Source of the DNA: Alcaligenes sp. SDU_A2
GTDB taxonomy: Bacteria > Pseudomonadota > Gammaproteobacteria > Burkholderiales > Burkholderiaceae_B
Length of the DNA: 64,000 nucleotides
Reading direction: 5' to 3'
Assembly: GCF_038237375.1 (NCBI RefSeq)
Contig: NZ_CP151273.1
Coordinates: 3,534,001 to 3,598,000, forward strand
Shown here piece by piece: positions 57,267 to 64,000 of the stretch. A model generated the notes under the pieces. It was not told where the DNA came from and did not search any database. It saw only the letters and a list, made by a program, of their open reading frames with translations. The translations under genes and the position numbers were made by a program. Every line of letters starts with the position of its first letter. The stretch's first letter is position 1.

Positions 57267-58241
57267 ATGACCATCACCACACTGCCCGAGCATCTGCTCA
57301 GCATCCGCGATACGTTCGGCCTGTCCCTGGACGGACAGGCGCTGGCCTTGCAAGCGGGGGCCACACAGGTGCCTGCCGCCGATCCGGCCTACCGCTTCAA
57401 CCCGGAAGTTACCCAGGCAATCCTGGCCGGCTTTACCCATAATCGCCGCGTGCTGGTGCAGGGCCGGCACGGAACCGGCAAGTCCACCCATATCGAGCAA
57501 GTGGCCGCTCGCCTGAACTGGCCCTGTCTGCGCGTCAACTTGGATGGGCACCTGAGCCGCCTGGATCTGGTGGGCAAAGACACCATTCAGATTCAGGACG
57601 GTCTGCAAGTCACCGGCTTTCAGGAAGGCCTGATCCCCTGGGCCATGCAGCGCCCTATGGCGCTGATCCTGGACGAATACGATGCGGGACGGCCGGATAT
57701 TTTGTTCGTGGTGCAGCAATTGCTGGAACCGGACGGCGGCCTGACCTTGATGGACCAGAACCGCGTCATCCGCCCCCACCCGCAATTTCGCATTTTCGCC
57801 ACGGCCAACACCCTGGGCCTGGGCGATACCAGTGGCCTGTACCACGGCACGCAGTTGCTTAACCACGCCCAGTTGGACCGCTGGAATGTGGTAGCGCGAC
57901 TGGACTACCTACTTGCCGAGCAGGAAATGGAAATCGTGCTGGCCCGCGTCCCCGACAAAAACACACCGACCGGTCGCGAACAGGTCCAGGCAATGGTGGC
58001 GCTGGCGGCACTGACACGCCACGGTTTTGCCTGCGGCGATCTGTCCACGCTGATGTCGCCGCGCACCGTCATTACCTGGGCGCAGAATCATGCGATTTTC
58101 CATGATCTGGAGCTGGCTTTCCGGCTCAGTTTTCTGAACAAGTGCGACCTGTCCGAACACCCTCTGATCGCGGAATACTATCAACGTTGCTTCGGTACCG
58201 AGCTGACCCTGGAGCCGCTGGCCGCCGGGCAAACCGCATGA
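57267..58241 (+). CDS. cobS: CobS-like AAA+ ATPase
   Basis: A 324-residue MoxR-class AAA+ ATPase close to cobaltochelatase subunit CobS. Walker A GRHGTGKST (66-74), Walker B LILDEYD (133-139), and the CobS-specific RLDLVGKDTIQIQDG...GFQEGLIPWAM segment. With CobT and CobN it would insert cobalt into hydrogenobyrinate diamide, but no cobN or other cobalamin gene is here. The start codon is 220 bases from the xsc start, divergent, and it overlaps cobT in ATGA. It may act on a different target. Confidence 0.85.
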   Translation: MTITTLPEHLLSIRDTFGLSLDGQALALQAGATQVPAADPAYRFNPEVTQAILAGFTHNRRVLVQGRHGTGKSTHIEQVAARLNWPCLRVNLDGHLSRLDLVGKDTIQIQDGLQVTGFQEGLIPWAMQRPMALILDEYDAGRPDILFVVQQLLEPDGGLTLMDQNRVIRPHPQFRIFATANTLGLGDTSGLYHGTQLLNHAQLDRWNVVARLDYLLAEQEMEIVLARVPDKNTPTGREQVQAMVALAALTRHGFACGDLSTLMSPRTVITWAQNHAIFHDLELAFRLSFLNKCDLSEHPLIAEYYQRCFGTELTLEPLAAGQTA

Positions 58242-59950
58242 CCACGGCCACGCCCTTGCGTCGTCTGCACCGCGCCCACGAGCTGGGCGCAGCCGTCGCC
58301 CGCGCCCTGACGGACGACCCAAGCATCCATCATCGGCAACAGACGCTGTATCGCGGCGAGCAGCGCCTGGCCAGCCTGGCCCCGCATATCCGCCCCGACG
58401 CACACGACCAGGCCCACAGCCTGCGCGGCGTCGCCGACAGCCTGGCGCTGCGCAGGCTGCACACCCGACGCGCGCTGCACGCCAATCGTCTACCCGAAGA
58501 GCCCGTCGCCCGGCTGTTCTTTGACTGGCTGGAGCTGCTGCGCACCGAAACCCTGGCTGGCAGCCAGTGGCCTGGGGTGCGCCAGAATCTGCGCACGCGT
58601 TTCGAGCGCTGGTCTGCCGGCTATCACCACCACGGCCATACCCGCAGCGAACTGGGCCTGCTGGTCTATACCGTGGCGCAGATGGTGTGGAGCCGCCTGA
58701 ACGGCTGGCCAGTGCTGGAAGAAACCGAAGACCTGATCGAATCCACGCGCGCCGGCATCGCTCCCCTGATGGGCGGGCTGCTGCAAACGCTCAAGCGCAG
58801 CGTGGCCGACCAGGATCGCTACGGACTGGCCGCACTGGAGCTGGCCGAACGCATCGGCCTGACGATTAAAGAACTGCGCCCCGCCACGAGCCGCCCCAGC
58901 AATGCCGAAACGCCGGAACTGCAGGACTTTGCCCTGCTGCTGCCCGACAGCAACGATCCCAGTGACGGCGGCCTGCGGCACGGCCAGGAGCGCACAGCAC
59001 AAGACGCCCAGCACAGCCCTTATCGCATCTTTGATCGCAGCGGCGACAAAGAAGAACAGATGGCCGATCTGGTGCGCGCCCCTTTGCTGCGCCAACTGCG
59101 CGAACAACTGGATCAGAACATTGCCGCCTATGGCCTGCCCCTGCCGCGCCTGGTTGCCCGCATGCGCAAGATGTTGCGTCAACCCGTGCGCGAGCAATGG
59201 CAATACGGCCAGACAGACGGCTTGGTGGATGGCCGCCGGCTGGCCCAACTGATTTGTTCGCCGCAAGAACGACGCCTGTTCAAACAAGTGGACGAACCGT
59301 TGCGCAACCAATGCGCCGTCACCTTCTTGCTGGACTGCTCGGGATCGATGAAGGACCAGGCCCAGACCCTGGCCGTCATGGTCGATGTCCTGGCCCGCGC
59401 CCTGGAGCGCAGCGGCGCGCAGACCGAAGTACTGGGATTTTCCACCCAGACCTGGAACGGCGGACGCCCCTACCGCCGCTGGCTGGCACGTGGCAAGCCC
59501 GCCCAGCCCGGCCGCTTGAACGAAACCAGCCACCGCATCTTCAAGGCGGCTTCCAGCACCTGGCGTCAGGCGCGCCCGGCCATTGCCGCCCTGCTCAAGC
59601 AGGATCTATATCGCGAAGGTGTGGATGGCGAAGCCTTGGCCTGGGCATGCCAGCGCAGTCTGGCGCTGACGGCAAAACGGCATCTGGTCTATGTCATCTC
59701 GGACGCCAGTCCAATGGACAGCGCCACCGCTCTGGCCAATGGCCCGGACTACCTGGATCAGCACCTGCTACAGGTCTTGCGCGTCTACGAGCGCCAAGGT
59801 GTGGAAATCACCGGCATAGGACTGGGGCTGGATCTGGGCGCGCTGTACCGGCACACGCTGGTGGCCCATATGGAAAAAGGGCTGGACCAGCAGTTTCTGG
59901 ACGACTTCATTGCCAGCCTGGCGCCGGGGCGTGCCCGCCACGGTCGGTAG
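58238..59950 (+). CDS. cobT: CobT-like von Willebrand A protein
   Basis: A 570-residue protein matching cobaltochelatase subunit CobT. The C-terminal VWA domain has the MIDAS motif DCSGS (366-370) preceded by TFLL, and YVISDASP near 485. The acidic linker usual in CobT is short here. The ATG at 58238 overlaps the CobS stop. The CobS-CobT arrangement is also that of the MoxR-VWA metallochaperone pairs such as CbbQ-CbbO and NirQ-NorD, so an activator role on another enzyme is possible. No cobN is seen. Confidence 0.83.
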   Translation: MTTATPLRRLHRAHELGAAVARALTDDPSIHHRQQTLYRGEQRLASLAPHIRPDAHDQAHSLRGVADSLALRRLHTRRALHANRLPEEPVARLFFDWLELLRTETLAGSQWPGVRQNLRTRFERWSAGYHHHGHTRSELGLLVYTVAQMVWSRLNGWPVLEETEDLIESTRAGIAPLMGGLLQTLKRSVADQDRYGLAALELAERIGLTIKELRPATSRPSNAETPELQDFALLLPDSNDPSDGGLRHGQERTAQDAQHSPYRIFDRSGDKEEQMADLVRAPLLRQLREQLDQNIAAYGLPLPRLVARMRKMLRQPVREQWQYGQTDGLVDGRRLAQLICSPQERRLFKQVDEPLRNQCAVTFLLDCSGSMKDQAQTLAVMVDVLARALERSGAQTEVLGFSTQTWNGGRPYRRWLARGKPAQPGRLNETSHRIFKAASSTWRQARPAIAALLKQDLYREGVDGEALAWACQRSLALTAKRHLVYVISDASPMDSATALANGPDYLDQHLLQVLRVYERQGVEITGIGLGLDLGALYRHTLVAHMEKGLDQQFLDDFIASLAPGRARHGR

Positions 59951-60009
59951 GCCGATAGTGGGTGGCGGCCATGCCGCCTGCCCGCCTTATCGATCGGCAG
60001 ATACCAGCC

Positions 60010-60804
60010 CTAGAAATCTTCTTCGATGCGCGCCAACGCAGCGGCGGCCCGTTGCAGAGCCGGCAGGCACTGCAAGGCTTTTTCGGGTGTCATGCGCATA
60101 ATGGGGGCCTGGGTCGCCACCGCCATATTGGACTTGCCGTCCGCGCGCGGCACCAACACGGCCACGCAGAACAGCCCAGACAGAAACTCTTCGTTATCAA
60201 AGGCATAGCCGTTCAGCTTGACCTGGGCAATGTCTTTTTCGTAGTCCTGCACCGTGGTCAAGGTATTGGGCGTATAACGCTCCATAGGCGTATGCGACAA
60301 CAAGCGCCTGCGCTGCGCAGCGCTGAGTTGCGCCAGCAAGACCTTGCCGCTGGCCGAACAATGCACCGGCACACGCGAACCAGGATACAGATAGAACCGC
60401 AAAGGTGCGGCAGTTTCCACGCGATCCAGATACAGCACATCGGTGCCCGACAGCGCCGTCAGATTGCAGGTTTCGCCCAGTTCGTCCACCAGATGACGCA
60501 GCACGGCATGGCGTGCGCCATGCTTGGCATCGTGCAGCAACAGATTTTCGGCCAGGCGGCGCAGGCGCGAACCCACGCCGTAATGGCGCCCATCGCTCTC
60601 GCGCAGCAGCAGGCCGCTGCCTTCCAGCTGTTGCAGCATGCGATGCACAGTGGGTTTGGGCAGGCCGGTCAATTCGACCAGATCCTGCAAGGTATAACGC
60701 CGGTCCTGGCCCGCCATGACTTCGAGCAGGGCAAACAGCCGCATGGTGGGCGTATCGCCGCTCAGGCGGACGCCTTCTGCGACGTCGGTTTGGATCTCGG
60801 ACAT
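60010..60804 (-). CDS. IclR-family transcription regulator
   Basis: A 264-residue regulator: an N-terminal winged helix (RLFALLEVMAGQDRRYTLQDLVELTGLPKPTVHRMLQQLEGSGLL, about 23-67) and the IclR effector domain (YLDRVETAAPLRFYLYPGSRVPVHCSASGKVLLA and GYAFDNEEF). It is divergent from pta, 155 bases apart, and sits between cobT and pta, so it may regulate pta and xsc. A TTTC-TAC-GAAA palindrome (60829-60839) lies just upstream of it. Confidence 0.9.
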   Translation of the reverse strand: MSEIQTDVAEGVRLSGDTPTMRLFALLEVMAGQDRRYTLQDLVELTGLPKPTVHRMLQQLEGSGLLLRESDGRHYGVGSRLRRLAENLLLHDAKHGARHAVLRHLVDELGETCNLTALSGTDVLYLDRVETAAPLRFYLYPGSRVPVHCSASGKVLLAQLSAAQRRRLLSHTPMERYTPNTLTTVQDYEKDIAQVKLNGYAFDNEEFLSGLFCVAVLVPRADGKSNMAVATQAPIMRMTPEKALQCLPALQRAAAALARIEEDF

Positions 60805-60904
60805 AAAAAAGCTCTCGCTATCTGGCAGTTTCTACGAAATTCTATACCAGTAAATGGAACCAATCATTGACTGCCTGGGTATTTCCCGCTAGATTTTGCC
60901 ATAT

Positions 60905-60918
60905 ATCTCGAAAAACAA
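60905..60918. promoter_or_regulatory. shared 14-base element upstream of pta
   Basis: ATCTCGAAAAACAA here is identical to the minus-strand sequence at 57104-57117 upstream of xsc. It lies 42 to 55 bases before the pta start. Such identity over 14 bases in two intergenic regions of the same pathway supports a common regulator. Confidence 0.6.
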
Positions 60919-60959
60919 AACAAAAAGTTCCATAATAAAGATTACCACGGAGACATGGC

Positions 60960-61973
60960 ATGAAGCTCATCGAACATCTGATCGTCGCCGCCCAGGCCCG
61001 GCCACGCCGCATCGTGCTGTGCGAAACCGAGGACGAACGCGTGCTGCAGGCCGCTTGTCAGGCCAGCCAGGACGGAATCGCCCACATTACCCTGGTCGGC
61101 GACTCGGCGCAGACGGCCGCGCGCCTGCGCGACCTGGGCCTGGCACGCGGCGCACTGCAGATCGAAGACCCGATATTCAGCGCAAACCGCCCGGCCTTGC
61201 TCGAAGCCTTGCTCGCGCGGCGCAAAAACAAAGGATTGACCCCGGAGCAGGCGCAGCACTGGCTGGACAATCCCTTGTGCTACGCCAACATGATGGTGCA
61301 CGCGGGTCTGGCCGACGGCTCGGTGGCCGGTGCCGTACACAGCACGGCAGACGTCGTGCGCACCGCCTTGCAACTGATCGGCAAGGCTCCCAAGGCCAGT
61401 CTGGTATCCAGCTTTTTCATCATGATGCTGTGCAAGCAAGACCACCCGCGCAAGGGCGGGCTGATTTTCAGCGACTGCGGGCTGGTCATCGACCCCGATG
61501 CCGATCAGCTATGCGACATCGCTCTGGCGGCGGCCGACAGCGCGCAATTGCTGCTGAACGAAGCCCCGCGCATTGCCATGCTCAGTTTTTCCACCGCCGG
61601 CAGCGCCCAGCACGATAAAGTCACCAAAGTGGTGCAGGCGGCCCGCAAAATCAAAGAGCGCCGCCCCGACCTGGCCATCGACGAGGACGTGCAACTGGAC
61701 GCCGCGTTGATCGAGGAAGTGGCCGCCCGCAAACTGCCCGGCTCGGCCGTGGCCGGCAAAGCCAATGTGCTGATTTTCCCCAACCTGGAAGCGGGCAATA
61801 TTGGCTACAAAATGGCCGAACGCCTGGGCGGGGCCATCGCCATCGGTCCCTTACTGCAAGGCCTTAGCAAGCCGGCCAACGACCTGTCGCGCGGCTGCTC
61901 GGTGCAGGACATCTACAATGTCATCGCGGTAACAGGAGTACAGTGCTTGCAGGACACATCCCTGCAAGCCTGA
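60960..61973 (+). CDS. pta: phosphate acetyltransferase
   Basis: Pta converts the acetyl phosphate made by Xsc to acetyl-CoA. The 337-residue protein is the short form (PTA_PTB domain only), with MVHAGLADGSVAGAVHSTADVVRTALQLIG, LIFSDCGLVIDPDADQL, ANVLIFPNLEAGNIGYKM and the final SRGCSVQDIYNV. CACGGAG lies before the ATG. No ackA is adjacent, so acetyl phosphate goes to acetyl-CoA rather than acetate. The upstream region holds the element shared with xsc. Confidence 0.95.
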   Translation: MKLIEHLIVAAQARPRRIVLCETEDERVLQAACQASQDGIAHITLVGDSAQTAARLRDLGLARGALQIEDPIFSANRPALLEALLARRKNKGLTPEQAQHWLDNPLCYANMMVHAGLADGSVAGAVHSTADVVRTALQLIGKAPKASLVSSFFIMMLCKQDHPRKGGLIFSDCGLVIDPDADQLCDIALAAADSAQLLLNEAPRIAMLSFSTAGSAQHDKVTKVVQAARKIKERRPDLAIDEDVQLDAALIEEVAARKLPGSAVAGKANVLIFPNLEAGNIGYKMAERLGGAIAIGPLLQGLSKPANDLSRGCSVQDIYNVIAVTGVQCLQDTSLQA

Positions 61974-61991
61974 CTCCCGATTCGCAGGCTG

Positions 61992-63020
61992 CTACATCTT
62001 CAGATCCAGCCCTTTCAGCCTTTTCTGCCAGGCCTGCGCCTCGTCCTGCAGCTCCTTTTGCAGCTGCGGCCCCGTCTGGGCGCTGACTTGCAGGCCGGCA
62101 TCTTCGTACAGCTTGATCAAGGCCGGTTTTTTCAAGGCCGACTCGATAGCCGCCGACAAGGCCTGGACCCGCTCGGGCGGCGTTTCCTTGCGCGCCACCA
62201 ACATCCACCAATTATCCGGGATAGCCTCAGCCAGCTTGCCCCAGCCGGCTTCCTGCACCGTGGGCACTGTGGGCAACATGGCCAGTCGCTGGGGCGCGAT
62301 CACCGCCAAGGCCCGCACCCGTCCCGACTGCAGCATGGACTGGACCGTGGAATAGCCTACCAGGGCAAACTGCACTTCGCCGGCTCCCAGTGCTGTGGCC
62401 ATGGCACTGCCACCACGATACGGCACATGCACCGCTTTCGTGCCGCTGGCCTGCAAGAACAAGGCTGCCGCCAGATGCGGCAAAGTACCTGCGCTGGGCG
62501 ACGCATAGTTGGCATTGCCTTTCTGCACATTCAGATACGCTACCAACTCGTCCACGGATCGTATGGGCAGCTTGGCATTGACCACCACCAGCAAGGGCAC
62601 GGACACCACTTTCGCCACCGGCACAAACGTCGCCAGAGGGTCAAGCTTTTGCTTGGAAAAAAGAAACTGGTTAATGACCAGGTTATTGGTTGCCGCCGAC
62701 AGAATGGAATAGCCGTCGGCAGGCTGGCGCAGCACATAGTCTGCACCGATCAGCCCGCCCGCTCCGGGCTTGAACTCGATAATAAACGGCAAACCCAGAT
62801 CGCTCTGCAACTGATTGCCCAGCAAGCGCGGCACCAGATCGGCTATGCTGCCGCCGCCATAAGGCACCACGATATTAACGGGCCGGCTCGGGTAAGCCGG
62901 TTCGTCCTGAGCGGCCTGAGCGGCCATGCAGGGCAAGGCCAATGCGCCCGCCAAGGCAAGACGGGATAACACACCACGCCGGAAACCCACACGGCGCGGC
63001 GCTACGGGGGTAGTGGTCAT
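61992..63020 (-). CDS. Bug-family tripartite-type solute receptor
   Basis: A 342-residue Bug receptor with a long N-terminal signal (FRRGVLSRLALAGALALPCMAAQA) possibly of the Tat type, then YPSRPVNIVVPYGGGSIADLVPRLLG and EFKPGAGGLIGADYVLRQPADG, the family signatures. It faces pta in convergence 18 bases away and precedes the metallo-hydrolase gene by strand order. No TctA/B is adjacent. Ligand unknown. Confidence 0.92.
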   Translation of the reverse strand: MTTTPVAPRRVGFRRGVLSRLALAGALALPCMAAQAAQDEPAYPSRPVNIVVPYGGGSIADLVPRLLGNQLQSDLGLPFIIEFKPGAGGLIGADYVLRQPADGYSILSAATNNLVINQFLFSKQKLDPLATFVPVAKVVSVPLLVVVNAKLPIRSVDELVAYLNVQKGNANYASPSAGTLPHLAAALFLQASGTKAVHVPYRGGSAMATALGAGEVQFALVGYSTVQSMLQSGRVRALAVIAPQRLAMLPTVPTVQEAGWGKLAEAIPDNWWMLVARKETPPERVQALSAAIESALKKPALIKLYEDAGLQVSAQTGPQLQKELQDEAQAWQKRLKGLDLKM

Positions 63021-63030
63021 GATGGGATTC

Positions 63031-64000
63031 CTAGAATTTAGGGAAAATCTGTTTTTCGGACAGCCAACTCGACATCTTCATGCGCTCTTTGCGCGGTGCT
63101 TTCTTGAAGTCGTCATGGTGCTCTTTATTAGGCCAGACATCGGCACTGGTCACGGCCATGCGCGTCAACAGCCGTTCGCGGGTCACGTTAAACACCATCA
63201 TGTCCTTGGCCAGCGCCAGCGGACCCGAATAATGCGTGCGTATGGCCTGTTCCATCTCGGGTGCCGTATCGAAATCGTTGAAAAAATGATAGGCCACCGC
63301 CAGACGCGGCTCGCACAGCGCAAACACCTTGCCCGCCTCGACCGGGTCCGAATGCGCCATGCTGCCTATGCCGATGGCGGTGCGCTCGTCATAGCCGGAA
63401 CGCTCCATCAGTTGCTGGCGTGTATTGAAGGTTTCGTGCACCACCACATCCGCATTGCGGGCATTTTCCACAAAAAAGTAGCTGGGGGTCGTGTCGCCCG
63501 AATACACAAACGACAAGCCGTTCCAATCCAGACGCAAGCTGACTGCCCCATCGTAAATATGCACGGCCGGAAAACTGGTGACTTTGACGCCATTGTGCTC
63601 ATACACCACATGTACTTTGGAATAGTCGAACTCGTGTACATTGACCTGCGCGCCCACCGCCGGCAGCAAGCCGACACGCGTGTCCGTATCCCAGGCATAC
63701 GACTCCATCTGCTTGGTCACGAAATGCTTCATGCCGTATTTTTCTTCTGGCCCGGACGGTCCATAAACCTCCAGCGCACGGGTACGCCCGCCTGCCCAGC
63801 TACCGATCCAGATCTGGGCAAAATCGCCAACATGGTCCGTGTGCAGATGGGTGGCAAAGTACGCCGTCATTTTCTGATATGGGATTTCCAGCGCGCCGAA
63901 ATTGGTCTGCGTGCCGTAGCCGAAGTCGAACTGAAACTTGTCGCCGTTGCCCAGCTCCACCAGCCAGCCGGCATTGGCCTGCGACGGACGCAAGAAAGGG
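63031..64000 (-). CDS. metallo-beta-lactamase-fold hydrolase, 5' end outside the window
   Basis: At least 320 residues of an MBL-fold hydrolase, open to the window edge; only its N-terminal part is missing. The HxHxDH motif is THLHTDHVGD, and the later zinc histidines and aspartate (SGDTTPSYFF, VVVHETFNT, MAHSDPVEAGKVF, YHFFND) are intact. The LRPSQANAGWLVELGNGDKF segment resembles MBL proteins annotated as GntH-like. A Bug receptor gene follows after 10 bases on the same strand, so the two may be co-transcribed; the substrate is unknown. Confidence 0.82.
   Translation of the reverse strand, partial: PFLRPSQANAGWLVELGNGDKFQFDFGYGTQTNFGALEIPYQKMTAYFATHLHTDHVGDFAQIWIGSWAGGRTRALEVYGPSGPEEKYGMKHFVTKQMESYAWDTDTRVGLLPAVGAQVNVHEFDYSKVHVVYEHNGVKVTSFPAVHIYDGAVSLRLDWNGLSFVYSGDTTPSYFFVENARNADVVVHETFNTRQQLMERSGYDERTAIGIGSMAHSDPVEAGKVFALCEPRLAVAYHFFNDFDTAPEMEQAIRTHYSGPLALAKDMMVFNVTRERLLTRMAVTSADVWPNKEHHDDFKKAPRKERMKMSSWLSEKQIFPKF

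Overview
The window is dense, GC-rich, beta-proteobacterial chromosome. It most likely comes from the Alcaligenaceae (Burkholderiales): there are three Bug/TctC-type solute receptors, a TctABC/TctDE set, and the housekeeping order hemA-prfA-prmC-grxD-ubiX typical of that group. This placement is inferred from gene content, not from a search.

Layout. 0-4.5 kb: housekeeping block ubiX, grxD, prmC, prfA, hemA (minus strand). 4.8-9.5 kb: tRNA-Phe, then an accessory stretch with rmlA and rmlB (no rmlC/D) and a convergent pair of a GIY-YIG nuclease and a ribbon-helix-helix-fused cytosine-5 DNA methyltransferase, a probable restriction-modification system. 9.6-16 kb: AbrB-type membrane protein, tctA-tctB-tctC and the two-component pair tctD-tctE. 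16.2 kb: bifunctional NMN adenylyltransferase/Nudix enzyme. 17.6-22.6 kb: a five-gene operon (ABC receptor, permease, ATPase, CopD-like membrane protein, TonB-dependent receptor) behind a near-consensus Fur box. Divergent from it lie a Crp/Fnr regulator and a truncated haemoglobin-DUF1971 fusion, each with a TGAC-N4-GTCA palindrome.

24.4-33.6 kb is a selenoprotein locus. The formate dehydrogenase alpha subunit is read through an in-frame UGA (Sec197) followed by a SECIS hairpin with a GGUCU loop. It is followed by the beta and gamma subunits, fdhE, selA, selB and tRNA-Sec (selC). selD lies at 37 kb and the tRNA 2-selenouridine synthase gene selU/mnmH at 45.5 kb, so both known uses of selenophosphate are encoded here. 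Between them sit a Bug receptor/GST/class II aldolase/XRE-cupin cluster, a MetY-dioxygenase pair, and a sulfonate-type ABC transporter with a membrane cytochrome c and an OsmC protein.

46.7-62 kb is a taurine dissimilation region: regulator tauR, taurine dehydrogenase tauXY, TRAP transporter tauKLM with an exported Cache-domain protein, sulfoacetaldehyde acetyltransferase xsc, phosphotransacetylase pta, an isolated thiG, and a CobS/CobT-like AAA-VWA pair divergent from xsc. A 14-base sequence is shared by the xsc and pta upstream regions and suggests joint control, possibly by the IclR-type regulator beside pta. The window ends with another Bug receptor and a metallo-beta-lactamase-fold hydrolase cut by the window edge.
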